DNA of 64,000 nucleotides, from the NCBI GenBank assembly GCA_018389105.1, contig JACATO010000605.1, forward strand, positions 310,001 to 374,000. Reading direction: 5' to 3'. Positions 49,233 to 60,746 of the stretch are shown piece by piece. Source of the stretch: Nautilus pompilius (lineage: Eukaryota > Mollusca > Cephalopoda > Nautilida > Nautilidae). The first letter of the stretch is position 1; every line of letters starts with the position of its first letter. The notes under the pieces are model-generated. The model was not told the DNA's origin, ran no database searches, and saw only the letters and a program-made list of their open reading frames with translations. Made by a program: the position numbers and the translations under genes.

Positions 49233-49268
49233 TTATGCTTACATCAAAAGCTTTTGATGTAAGCATAA
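49233..49268. repeat. Perfect 36-bp palindrome with no spacer
   Basis: Arm TTATGCTTACATCAAAAG (49233-49250) is followed immediately by its exact inverse complement (49251-49268), 18 base pairs without mismatch, centred on AAGCTT. It lies 135 bp right of the Tc1 element and about 120 bp left of the last NALF-like exon. Confidence 0.97.
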
Positions 49269-49390
49269 TGATGAATTATTAATATTATTTAAATAATTTA
49301 CTTATGCCTGCTTTGTAGTGTTTCTAGCACTTGTAATACAAGTTGTCTTCATTCAGATTTTGCTGTTATATTATTATTTTCTTGTTTCAG

Positions 49391-49647
49391 ATCCATACAT
49401 CCATTCAAAATTGGATATTTTACATGGCAGTGAGCCAATGTGTTATACACTGACTTCTATAGATGATGCTGACATTTCAGAGAATGGAACAAGTCTCCAA
49501 ACTAAAGTGAGTTCTAACTCCACAACCGCAACTAACTGTGGAGCACGCACATTCTCACCATGGTTTGGATGCGGCATGGCTCAATGTGTACATATATTTT
49601 GGCTCCTACAGACTTTATTTCAGTATTTAACAACTGGATTAACTTAG
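49391..49647 (+). CDS. NALF: NALCN channel auxiliary factor (NALF)-like, terminal exon
   Basis: Acceptor 'ttcttgtttcag' precedes the exon. Two bases complete the phase-1 codon of the 34609-34771 exon to give ICK-DPYIHSKLD. The frame runs 84 further codons to TAG at 49645-49647. The first part continues an extracellular-type region with a Cys (SEPMCYTL) and N-glycosylation sequons (NGT, NST). The last 28 residues are Cys-containing and hydrophobic (FGCGMAQCVHIFWLLQTLFQ). That fits the hydrophobic C-terminal segment of vertebrate NALF proteins, which acts as a membrane anchor. In-frame joining across 14.6 kb supports a single gene, although the tail itself is poorly conserved in the family. Confidence 0.7.
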
Positions 49648-51010
49648 AAATTCATTAACATTGTGATAGTACTGCCACATTAGAGGGATGAGTATGTACT
49701 CCGCTTAGAAATCACTCCTGTAGTAGCAGAAAGGAATGTGAGAGGAAAGCCAGATCTAATGTACGGGTGTGTCAATATCTTTAAGGTTAAAAAAAAGGGG
49801 GCCGATAGTGGTCATTTTGTCCTAGGATGAAGCACTGAGCGAAATCCAAAGAGCAGTACCAAATCTGCTAACAGGTGGATGATAACTTTTCATGTGAATT
49901 GCTATCTCTCTCTCTCTAAATTATATTTTAAAAAAAAGTTTATTATTAGAATCTGATTTTAACTAAACTGACATTTTTCATTTATTTTACATGGTTAGAA
50001 TTGTCTTTATTTAATTATAAGTTTTGAAAAATATTTGTATACAGCTTTAATTCTTCTACGAAAATTAACACTAGTTAAACGTAGGATTCATTATATTTGC
50101 AAAAAGAAAAATCTACTTTCATAAGAGACACGCATGCGCGCGCGCACACACGCACACACACACACATTATGTATGTAATTTTCTCAGTTTTTATTGTTTC
50201 CTTTCATAGCAGTTTTGTAATAATTAAACAAAAGGCGCACACAAATCAAGTCATTTATACATCTGGACACCGCCTAGTGATTATAATGAGAACAAAGGGT
50301 AAATCAGATTTGTAATACATTATCCTTTTTGGTGGGAAAATAATTTAGCACATTTGAAAATATCAGAGTGTGACATTATTCCTTGATAACAGAATAAGAA
50401 ACGTCATATGGCTTTAAAAATCTTTCTTTAGTAGGGTTAGCTATAGATGATATACGTGGAAAATGTAGCTGTTAACGAGCACACGTGCAGTAACAGTGAT
50501 TCATTCTACTGTTGGCTAGTATCCATCCTGTAGAATAGATGCAAAGTATAAGTAAAATTGTTTGCTGCACAAAATTCCATTAGTAGTGTTAAAAGAGCAT
50601 GTTTACTATAAATGTAAGCTGTTCTGCTGCTGTAAAATGGCATTAGATTTGGTGAATTTCAAAGATTACTTTGGGCATGTTGTAGTAGTGCCAGGCCTAC
50701 CCTATAGCAGTTGTCAGTCTGCCACAGACAATATTGACTTCGCATGTTCGAGGTCTTATCACCATAGTGAATGCTTATGAGTGGCTGGTCAGATACTGTC
50801 TTCATTATCAGTCTACTGTGTTGCCATGGTGACAAAAGTAGATTTTTATAGTTCTAAAACTTCAAACTAGCTGACCATTCAAGCAAAGTAACTGGTTGTA
50901 AGTTTTTTTGTTGATTGTTGCTTTTTACAAATACGTTTTGAAGTAATTTTTATTTCAGTTGCAGTAAAAATTTTTTTAAATCTTTTGATGGAAATAAACA
51001 AAAAAATACT
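49648..51010 (+). other. Probable 3' UTR of the NALF-like gene
   Basis: Non-coding sequence after the stop. The first AATAAA on the + strand that I noticed is near 50993, so the end is a guess. It includes a (CG)(CA)n tract at 50131-50166. Confidence 0.3.
50131..50166. repeat. CG/CA alternating purine-pyrimidine tract
   Basis: 'gcatgcgcgcgcgcacacac' and onward: a run of alternating GC and AC dinucleotides, unusually CpG-rich for this window and a good Z-DNA candidate. Confidence 0.85.
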
Positions 51011-54000
51011 GCTTGACGTTATGTTTTTTACTGCAGTTATAAAAAGATTCATATTTAGAGGTTAATGGATTTACAGGGACGAATTTAAAATGAAAGTGGG
51101 AGGATAAGGTGTGGTTTTGAAGTCTCCATCACACACCTCGCTATTTTTTCTCTTCTAACACACACATTAGTTCTCTTTAACTATAATTTCAGAGATGTCA
51201 CAAACCACTTTCTGTTGTAATTAACTTTCTCATTCTTTCAAAATAAGGGACTGTCATCTACCATAAGCATTCAAACTATTGTTCACAATTTATCATAATT
51301 CTGTAAATTCCTGACAGCAGTTTCAGGCCAGTGCTGAAATACCTTCAGGTTCTCGTGCAGAGTTGGAAGATTTCAATTCTGCTCTGTGTATTTAGTCCCC
51401 TCCCCTTTTGCTGGAATTAAGAAAATCTCTATCTAAATTAAATTAGTTTGAACCATCTAAAAAAATTCATTTCTGGGGATTTTTTTTTGTCTCTAAAGAG
51501 AGGTTGATAGATATTATGAAAAGTCAGTAACATCAAAGTGTACATTCTTTATGTAGAGGTATCGATGACAGTGCTCGGACCTTTTGCAGTCTCTTAACAC
51601 GTGGTGTAATGCGCATTTATTTTACCAAAGTCTATTGAAAAAAAAAAAAAACAACTGACACCACCTAGCAGCTCAATTATGGGTAACTAATGCTCTTGTG
51701 AAAATGGCGTCAAAGTCCTACATCTGCAAGTGCGCCGTTTGGAGGCAATTAATTTTTAGTCGAAATTTTCAGAGCTAAAAGAGAAAGGAATCTTGTAATA
51801 ACTCCGCACACTAAGTTACACCTCTTCAGTCAATGACTGGTCAGCTGTGTGTTATTGACGTTTGACATTGTAGATAGTGATTATACCTAAATGACGGGAT
51901 AGTAACTGAATTCTAGTTCACAGACGAGAGCATGCAACCAATAATTGTTTATATCTGATTACTGGACTTCTAGTTTCGGTTGTGAATGAAAAACTAGGAA
52001 CTTAACCATGTCGAAATGTTCACATTTATATTCATAATTGAATATTTTCAAAATTTATGAAAGTTTTTTCTAAAAAAAAAATGGTAAAAGTCTAAACTCT
52101 GTACCAATATTTTAAAATAGTTTCAATTTATATTATATAGCAATATCTGTTTGTACAATTTGTGAAGTTCCCATATTTTGTAAACAGTCAGGAAACTAAA
52201 AAAATAGCTATGCAAAGCATTCTGGAAAAATGCTTATGTGTATTTTGACAAAATGTTGCATTAAAATATGATTAGCTTTACTAGTTGGCAGTTGGGGTTT
52301 TCCCAAATACTGTATAATACAATAAAACATTCTTTTTTGAATGTTAGTAAGTTCTATTAGCTCTACTATCACCATGTTTTGAAGTTTTCATATTATACTT
52401 GCTCTTCAGTTTAAAATCCATCGGTTATTGTAACTTAATATCAAGAGTTTGGAGAACGAAAGGTTATAAAAGAATAAAGGCAAAAAGCTTTTTAAAAGTT
52501 GTAAATAAAAATCTTAGTGCAAACAATAGCTAGATGCTACTAAATGATGAGATAATCACAATATTTTATGGCGCCATATACATTTTAGTTTTTTTATGAG
52601 AAATGTTTAAGATTTTAAGTATATTAAAATTAGAAAACCAGTACACACTATTATAAGTGAGAATATTCCCCCGTGGTCACTACCTGTAATATTATGTACT
52701 TAATGCCATTGCTATATCAGTTTTTCTTTCTTGTCTTCGGAATAAATCTTAACTGTAAGTTCTTTACATACCATTCCATTTTAATCATTACTACACCAAA
52801 ACATTTAAAATGGACAGCAAGCAGCCACCTTATCTATTCTTCTTCATTTCATGCGACTTCCTTGTCACAAATCATTGGTTTTTGTTGTTTTTTTTCATAA
52901 TTATATTGGGGAGGGTTAGAATATACTGATCACTGCTGTATTGTGTAGGCAACGAAATTAATTAAAGCTGCTGTTAAGGAGATGATTGACAAAGTAAAAA
53001 CCACCAGTGTATTATTTTGTTGACTTTGTTATTTATAAGTGAAACCACAACGAATTTAGTATTAGATTTTAACTCTGCTACAACAAATATTATATGTCTG
53101 AGTGCTGATCTGATGTAATTTATTAAGATCAAACTATGCAATAACTAAGTTGAGGCGGCCATTGTACTTTATTAACTTAAATGTGTTCTCTTTTTCTTTC
53201 TGCTCTACTAAAATATAAGTACAGTTGTTTGATAAATAAGCGAATAAACTAACAAGTTTCTCAGACTACAAAATGGAATTATTTTAAAATATCAGAGTTG
53301 TGTTTTGGTTTTTAGAATTTGAGTTAACCTTATATTTTTCCAAATTCTATATTATATTGAATCCCCTATCTTCCAAAAAATGTTATTTTATTCTGGTTAA
53401 ACCATATTTTCTTCCCACTATACAAAACTATAGAATTTCTAAATTTCCAATAAATTAAGTCTATAAGAACTGAAAATTGACTGACTTATTTTAACCCAAG
53501 CGGTTTGATAGGCCAGACTGATTTCGTACTATCCAAATTTCTTTATGCTTCATCCTCAGTGCAAGATGACCACTTCTTTAGGCAGTCGCACCAAAGAATG
53601 ACTGTATTCAACTAGCTACTGGATTTTGTTTTTTGTTTTGTTTTTCTTAATTTGTAAAAATTATTGAGAGGGAAGAGACAACACTAATCATCAGTTGTGG
53701 AGCAATAATTGTCCTGGCTCACAGGTTTTAGATAAGGGGGGTAATTTCAGAACTTCTCAGAGTCCAGTTTTAAGCAGTGGTTTTCGTAGAAAAGATCTGT
53801 TGCCTAGCTCTTAGCTGGTTCGAGGAAAACCACACCTCCCTCACCCTGGGGCCGGATAAAAGGTCTGTCCAGAAGGCTGGTGTAACTGGATCAGTAGGTT
53901 TTCTCAAAGAAAGAAAAGGCAGTATGAACTATAAAATTGGACCAAGTGAAATAAATCCCAGAGTGGTTCTGTAGATATACATTTGCCAGAGAAACAAATG

Positions 54001-54270
54001 GCAAAGACGTACTAAGCTGCTTGCACATTTATTTCAAACGGTTGTATAAGCCAACAAGTGTGTATAAAACAAAATGGACTACATGTTGATATTTTTTGTG
54101 ATATCCCATTCCACAGAGTAAATTGTTTTGTTGATTTGCTGGCTTTAGGAAAAAGAAAGTTTATCATCTTCCCTAGGTTTATAGAAATCTATAGAATGTT
54201 GTTCTAGATAACCAACTCTACAGTACAAAAATCTTTCAAAGAAAACAGCTTTGGTTGATTTAGACTTCTG
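51010..54270. other. Intergenic region between convergent genes
   Basis: No gene, RNA or repeat family recognised. The ORFs at 52673 and 53777 have no known motif. 51.5-51.95 kb is somewhat more complex than the rest. Confidence 0.4.
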
Positions 54271-54276
54271 CCACAA

Positions 54277-54282
54277 TTTATT
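54277..54282 (-). promoter_or_regulatory. Candidate poly(A) signal AATAAA for the - strand gene
   Basis: TTTATT on the + strand, 143 bp past the stop codon of the terminal exon. It is the nearest canonical hexamer I saw downstream of that stop. Confidence 0.4.
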
Positions 54283-54424
54283 GTTAAATTTGCATTCAGA
54301 AATAAAATTTTACAACAAACTTTGTTTTTTTTTTTAAAAAAAAAAATTCATTCTAATCACAATAAACCCTCAAATTCTAAAAATAAAAAATAAAACATTT
54401 CTGTTCAGTTCAGTATAAATCGCC

Positions 54425-54654
54425 TCATTCCATAGTAGTGACATTAGTATTTCCAACAAACCCAACAAACTTCCAACGTCGCTCAATGGTGGCTCCTACA
54501 CCTGATAACTTTTGCTGAAACAACATTGGGACTTTCTCCATAAGATCTTCAATCTCACTAGTGCGTACTGGAATCTCTAGATGATGGAGGTATGACCAGA
54601 TATAATCTGGTGTTGCTCCAGGAGGATGAACATTCAGAAAGCAAGATATTAAAC
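54425..54654 (-). CDS. Unidentified coiled-coil protein, terminal exon
   Basis: Acceptor 'ttttttccag' (- strand) precedes the exon. Two bases complete the phase-1 Gly codon from the 58307-58397 exon. The frame reads LISCFLNVHPPGATPDYIWS, YLHHLEIPVRTSEIEDLMEK, VPMLFQQKLSGVGATIERRW, KFVGFVG and ends at TGA (54425-54427). Together with LTEREVKLVG from the previous exon it looks like a compact helical domain closing with an aromatic strand, possibly winged-helix-like. The sequence is clearly constrained (Pro-Gly-Ala, VGATIERRWKF) and not transposon-derived. I do not recognise the family with confidence. It is the C-terminus of a multi-exon gene entering the window from the right. Confidence 0.85.
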
Positions 54655-57600
54655 CTGGAAAAAAGTGTTTTAAATTTTAAGACTTTCTTAACCATGAGCA
54701 ATCATTAACAGAAACTTGAAATATCTTAAATTAGAAATGTTACTACAAACCTGATTCAAGTTCTCTTCAAAGGTCTAAAGTATTGGTTCATATTATATTC
54801 AGAAACAATTTAACAAAACTCTTCTACTAATTCAAGTAGTTAAAGAGCCCCATGCATGTGTGCTGGTTCCAGAACTCGCCATTAGGTTACTGTCATAATG
54901 AGTGGAAACAACAATGATGTAGCAACTGTGGAAAACACATTTCTGGGAGTTTCTATTCAAGAGCTAAATGCTAAAATCCATGGAGTGCAGAGAAAATTCA
55001 CTTGGAACAGTATTTCAAAAGTAAACACTTAAATTGCAAGGATACCAATTTTTGCGAAAAATACCTGAGAGAACGAGCCATGAAGCAACCAAGGGGAGGT
55101 AGAGTATCAGAATCCTGCTAATTAGGGGATTTAAAAAAAACTGGTCCCAGTTTAGTGTTGAAATTTCCAGACATTTCTATCGCTCACATTCGTTTTCAGA
55201 AATAAACAGCCAGCCTATTTTTCCTTCCACTTCATATACTTTTTACAATCTATTAAATCTAAGGAAGAAATGCTGCATCTTTCCCACTACATATTAGATC
55301 AATATCATCAGACTTAAGTGACTTACTACATAGAATATGATAAGAACTGCATCAATCTGTTCCTCACACAGTTGCACTACAACTGGTATAGTAGTAACAT
55401 CACTTTCTGAGATACAGTTATCAAAATCTTTCATTAATTTTCAGTACATAGTTTAACTTTTTTTATTTACCATCAATTTTATCATTGCCAGTGGTTTTCA
55501 GTTATTTTTTTTTTAAATTTTCAATTGCTTCACTACAGAACAAATGAATACTTTTATAAGATAGCAAATTGTTTTCTAATTTAGAGTTTTTAGCTTTTGT
55601 CTAAGCAGTTCGTCACATTGGTTATCCATTTCAGTTTTACACTGAAGTAGATTTACAGCAGCCCCTTGTAAGTATTAGGCAAAACACCGGCCTGCTCTTC
55701 ATTAAGATCCATTCATTTAAACTTGCAAAATCTCCTTTTCTGAAGTCTATTTTTTTCTTTATGGATTCTTGATGTTTCTGATTTAAAGTTCATATCAATA
55801 TTCATTCAGAAAACTCTGTTCACTATTACTTAGCAGACTGTCCTCTGTTTCCCCATTTAATTTTATGAATATATTCATTTAAACTTATAAAATCTCCTTT
55901 TGTTTAAGTCTAGTTTTTCTTTATGGATGCTTGGTGTTTCTGTTTAAAATGTATATCAGTATTCAGAGAAGTGTGTTTACTTTTACCTAGAAGCTTAAAA
56001 TATCTACTTCATTTATAAGGTCAACATCAGAGACAAATGCCAAGTCTAGCATTGCATTTCCCCTGGCAGTTCCCAAACCTCTGATGATAACTTATTTTGA
56101 ATAGTATCAAATTCTTTACAACTGCTACCACTTTCAAATTTAGCTAAAATTCCCCATAATCAATTTTTTTTTTCATTTAAATTATTTAGCATATTGTAAA
56201 TTTTTTCCTTTTGCATTAACACAATTTGGATTTTTACTAGTATTTATTGTTACTCAAATCACCAAAGAAGTAAAGACATCCTTTCAGTTAAGTACATTCA
56301 GCAATTTCAAATTGTTTTTTATCAGATATACTACTGGTATTCAAAGTTTCTGATATACTTAATACATTAAGCACACCATCTTTATTCAGCTAATTCTGTA
56401 AGTAAACTTCTTGCTTTGGCAAAATTAAGAAGATGATTCTGATGGGGTGTTTTTCTTGAAATATGCAATGTTAGTATTTACATTTCTATTTTCCTTAGGG
56501 AACAGTAATTATCCTGTTTCACAGTGCCATTCATCAGGACCGATCAGATCATGCATACAGTGAGAGATTACCTCTCTGCCAGACTTGTCATTGATGTCAC
56601 TGTCTGGAAGTAGCATGTAACAGTCTGCTGACTGATTGGCTGAAGCATTACAATTTCCAATAACCTGCCTATTGCCAGAAGTCTCTAGTCACATGATGTT
56701 TGTAGACTACCAATGACTCTGCTGCGCAACTGAAGACAGATATATGCATTGTACTCATAAATGAGTGCACACTTTAGAATTTACACTTTCATACACCATG
56801 TGACGTTCTAGATCGTGGGTGTTGCTCCACATAATAAACGTGCTGTTGGTAGGTTTTCAATATTTCCTACATTAGATTTTAGACAAACAAGTATAGGAAT
56901 AGCTGCCAAGAGGTCTTTGTTTTTTTTTGGTAACTTGTAATGATTTTGATAAAGGGTACCCTAAACTCCAGTATCCCTAGATTTCTGTGACCAGCATACA
57001 TATCCTGACTTGCAGAGTCCCAAGAATGACTGGATTCTGATATAAGCTTTAGAATTATTTTTTTCTCAAATAGTATGATTCATAAATTTCAGGTAATACT
57101 CAACAAATTCAAAAACTAACTGTTAAGTAGTCTATGCTGTTAAAGATTTATTTTTTTAGACCAAATGTCAGTGCTTGGTGTGATTTTGCTTGTTTTCAAT
57201 ATATATATATTGGATTTACATGACATATTAAAAATGGTAAATTAACAACAGATAATACATTAGATACTTTCAGGTCACACTAACTACACCAAATGCTTCC
57301 AGTTATTAACCTTAACCCAACCCACTCTTTCAGCTATTATTCTAGCTTGGATATATGACGGAACCTACACGCATTATTTTCTCAACACTCCACGGATTCT
57401 TGGTGTAGTATTTGATTTAAGAACTCAATTTAAAAGAATCATAATTGAATGCAAATCTGTTTTTTTTTTTTTTTTTTTTTTTACAGAAAAATTTTAATTT
57501 CTGCAGCTGTGAAAGTCAATGATTAATGAGCAATCAGCAGCTGGAGTTTTATTGCCAATCAGTCACCTCCCCCCCCCCCAACCCAACCCTAAATACATAG

Positions 57601-58306
57601 CCGAAGTAAAAAAAAAGGAGGGGAACGGGAAGAATAGATTTTTAGACAGGTAAAGTCTGATTAAAGACAGCTGGGCTTTAAGTTTATTCTTATTACTAAG
57701 ATGTTTAATGTTTTACAACAAGAAACACTAATACTACTAATCCATTTAGTGCATTTCTAATTCTGAACCACTATTAGCATCCACAGAATTTTCTTCCTTT
57801 TCTATTTCTCGAAACTAGAAAAACTCCTGAACGACTGTAAGCATATCACCTTCCCACCAACCTTTCTGGTAAATAGGCAGTAATCAGATTTTCTTTTCTG
57901 TATAAAATAGAATTTTTAAAAAAGACAAAAATAATAATTCTGCTTCTGTAACTGCAATAGAAATCAATAAACTTAAAAAGAATCAAGTTACAGTCGTTTT
58001 AATCTAATCTCATCCCTCAATAAAACAACTAAAGGCAAAGCTGTGACTAAATTATCGTTAGTGTTTTCAGGCAATTATCAGCACCGAGAACCGAATAATG
58101 AAAAGTAACTTAGCAAACATCACCAGTCTGATAAAAACAAAAATACCGAGTCAAAGGGCGATAACTCCTGAGAGATTCTGCTAAAAGTAAAACAGTAGTT
58201 ACAAGATATTTTTCTGGATATATCATTTTTACAAAATTATTTTGAGACTTTTAGAAAAATGTTTCTGCCACATCAGAGAAATTTATACGCATTTGAGCTA
58301 ACTTAC
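54655..58306 (-). other. Intron of the - strand coiled-coil gene; contains decayed LINE-like and duplicated sequence
   Basis: A 3.65 kb intron with GTAAGT donor at 58306 and CAG acceptor at 54655. Broken - strand frames at about 55.3-55.8 kb read like pieces of a LINE ORF (for example DFRKGDFASLNEWI), too degraded to assign. Two copies of a roughly 125-bp segment lie at about 55713-55838 and 55876-56000. A T23 run sits at 57460-57482. A block near 56778-56810 resembles the left end of the TTAA MITEs. Confidence 0.45.
55713..56000. repeat. Imperfect tandem duplication, two ~125-bp units
   Basis: Both units begin 'attcatttaaactt.aaaatctcctttt', contain 'tctttatggat.cttg.tgtttctg' and end near 'ttactt..acctagaag' or 'ttacttagcag'. 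The period is about 163 bp and similarity is by eye about 80%. It may be part of an old LINE. Confidence 0.7.
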
Positions 58307-58397
58307 CAACTAATTTAACTTCTCTCTCCGTTAAGACCAAACCTGTGCTGCTGACAGCATCATCTGACTTTTCAATTTCTTCAGCAGCCCTCGCTCC
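58307..58397 (-). CDS. Unidentified coiled-coil protein, exon 5 of 6 seen
   Basis: Acceptor 'tttcactgcag' and donor GTAAGT bound a 91-bp exon on the - strand. It reads GARAAEEIEKSDDAV, SSTG, LVLTEREVKLV and leaves one base (phase 1) for the terminal exon. The first half is an acidic, probably disordered linker. LTEREVKLVG begins the C-terminal folded domain. Confidence 0.85.
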
Positions 58398-58993
58398 CTG
58401 CAGTGAAAGACCCAGGGTTAGTATTTCAGCTCCACTGTTTGGATATGTTAATTAGTAACAAAACTAGTCTTTCACATTTCTCAGTAATGCATGAATTGGT
58501 TGCAAAATTCTTAATATTAATTTGTTTTTGAAAAATTTCTACCATCTGACCCACCTTCTCCATGTGTTAGGGGCACAAACAGCTTGCAAAATTACAATTA
58601 CTTACAAACACAAACTGTAATAAGACAATACACAACATAGCCATTGTCTATCTTTCGTATACCTTCTGTATAGGTTTTTCATGGATAGTATCAAGAGGAA
58701 TTAATTTTTACTTTTTAAGGGAAATAACTATTGTGGAAAAAAATACAATACCAAGAGAGAGAGAGAGAAGGGATTAGCATACACATCTTTTAAAATTTTA
58801 GTTACTGATGAAATTGCCAGCATCTCATCTTTTTCACTAAAAAAAGCAACTGCTGTTATTTATCTTACTAGTCAAATTATTGCAAAAAATTCTCAAAAGC
58901 CTGACATACACGTGCACTTTTTAAAAACAAATATTAACAAACTTCTGTTCTTCAAGGATCAAACAATGCTAAGTAAATAGATTACATCCTACA

Positions 58994-59292
58994 CAGTGGC
59001 GAGGCTACAGGGGGGGCAGGGGGGGCGACCCCCCCTGGTCGGATTTTGGTACCGTCGGTCGGAAATTTACATGTTGGAAAAAAAATGTACTGTACATAAT
59101 AGCATTATAGGGGACCATTATAATGGGGACAAATTTTGATGCAGGTGAATTAATTCAATGATGTGATAGTTGTGAAATAATAGCGCTAGTGAAGAACATT
59201 TTTTTTCCAACATGTAAATTTCCGACCGACGGTACCAAAATCCGACCAGGGGGGGGTCGCCCCCCCTGCCCCCCCCTGTAGCCTCGCCACTG
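58994..59292. mobile_element. hAT MITE, 299 bp, with near-perfect 95-bp inverted arms
   Basis: The left end CAGTGGCGAGGCTACAG and its exact inverse at the right end (…CTGTAGCCTCGCCACTG) are hAT-type termini. The flanks are a perfect 8-bp target duplication ATCCTACA (58986-58993 and 59293-59300). The arms match for about 95 bp (58994-59088 against 59199-59292). The only differences seen are G7/G8 and C7/C8 run lengths. The arms hold paired G and C runs. There is no coding capacity. It sits in the intron between exons 58307-58397 and 59876-59941. Confidence 0.93.
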
Positions 59293-59875
59293 ATCCTACA
59301 TAAAGTAGTGTATATTGCATATTATTTCAAACCTATCAACATTCAAATACCATTGAAATGCATTCTTTTCAGAAATTAATGTTAACATTTTGGGCTATAC
59401 CCTTTTTAAAAATTTTTTTGCTTAAAATTATCCCAATTTTTGTTTTGTGGGGAAAAAAAAAGCAATGAAGGGCTTGTACATCTCTCGGTAATGAATTGGC
59501 ACTCATTTTTTAAAAAAAACCTATCAGTTTTAACCAGAACAGAACTTCTTTCAGGAAAAGTTCAATATATTTTCAATAACGTAAGATAGATGCTGGCATT
59601 TGAGTGACTATTAGTTGCAAAGCAAACTAATGATTCTACCACTTTACATATGATCTTCCCTTTAGATCCCTAACAGTGAACAGACGCCCTCTTTATAGAA
59701 AGGCAGGCAAATGGCTGTTGATCTATTAATTAATAGAAACTCTAAATAAAGAACATCATTTGGCATTCATCATTTTAAAAATAGTGAGCTACAATGTCTA
59801 TAAGCTTTCAAACAACCCCATTTAAAACTTGCAGAATCGCCCTACCAAAACAAAATTATTAAACCCAATACTAAC

Positions 59876-59941
59876 TTTATCTGGTTTCTCTCCTGTTCCT
59901 TTTGAAGACTGCTGTAGTTGTTGCCTGGCTGCAATCAGTTG
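59876..59941 (-). CDS. Unidentified coiled-coil protein, exon 4 of 6 seen
   Basis: A 66-bp exon, 22 whole codons (phase 0 at both ends): QLIAARQQLQQSSKGTGEKP plus Asp-Lys. Acceptor 'cactttaag' and donor GTTAGT. It extends the Gln-rich coiled coil of the previous exon into a Ser/Gly/Lys linker. The short size makes the call depend on phase agreement with both neighbours, which holds. Confidence 0.8.
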
Positions 59942-60484
59942 CTTAAAGTGGAAAAATAATAACTATATCCTAGAACTTTTTATACACAAGAAAGCTAGGT
60001 ACACTGATGGGAAAAGTACATACTACAGAAAGAAAGAACATGTCTACTGTATATTAGAACAGTCATGACTTGAAGAGAATCTGTTATGCATTATTATAAT
60101 GTGTGTATTATTTGTACTTTAAATAAAGTACAAAAAACAGGAGGCTGATATTTTTATGTTATTAAAGAAATATCAAAATATAAATGTGGTTTAAGTCCAC
60201 TAAATACAAACTGATGCTCTCTCTCCACATCGACAGTCCACAAAGTATTCTCAAAACTTATTAAGATAAATAACAAAGTTTACAGTCTGGTCTATTTATT
60301 TTTTAAAAAAAAAACTACCAACCATGGGCAGTTTATTACATAATATGCACATTAACTTACTACATTGGTTTTTCTCCTTATTAAACTATTCACAAGCCAC
60401 ATTATTAAATACTACCTACTGTTGTATTTTTGTATGAACAAAAAGTTGTTAATATATGAAAGGGTTTTTTGGTTTGTTTTTTTT

Positions 60485-60746
60485 TTAACCTTCCGTATAC
60501 CATCTGGGGTGCATTTGTACCCCACTCCTCTTCAGATCTGTATTACTCAGTACAGGTTGACCTTCCTCATTAATATAGATAATCCTTTGTAACAACAAAT
60601 CCATATCATGCCAATCCCACATTTTGCATTATCCGTGAATTGACTAAATATACAGCCAGTTCAGCACAAACACTAACTAATGCTGCTAGGCTGGGTTCCC
60701 TAGGCGGTATAAGATAGATAGAAACTTGTGTGCTACATGGAGTTAA
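60485..60746. mobile_element. piggyBac-like MITE, copy B (most complete)
   Basis: The element is flanked by TTAA at 60485-60488 and 60743-60746. The left end CCTTCCGTATACCATCTGGG matches the inverse of the right end of copy C (CCCTCTGTGTACCATAT). Its own right end, inverse CTCCATGTAGCACACAAG, is more diverged. The 262-bp element has no open frame of note. It lies in the intron between exons 59876-59941 and 61344-61504. Confidence 0.65.

Larger units (their letters stand above)
34772..49390 (+). other. 14.6 kb intron of the NALF-like gene
   Basis: It starts GTAAGA and ends 'cttgtttcag'. It contains a SINE, a pogo element, another SINE, a deleted mariner, a hAT MITE, the truncated Ginger2 copy and a Tc1 element, each listed separately. 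No extra exon that keeps phase was seen. The remaining stretches at 34.8-35.9, 38.4-40.9, 41.6-42.5 and 42.9-44.9 kb appear to be unannotatable AT-rich intron. A G10 run lies near 44678 and a (TCA)n tract at 44230-44247. Confidence 0.7.

Noticed and set aside
50097-50315. 72-codon ORF downstream of the NALF-like stop
   Set aside because: It is mostly a translated CG/CA repeat tract in the likely 3' UTR.
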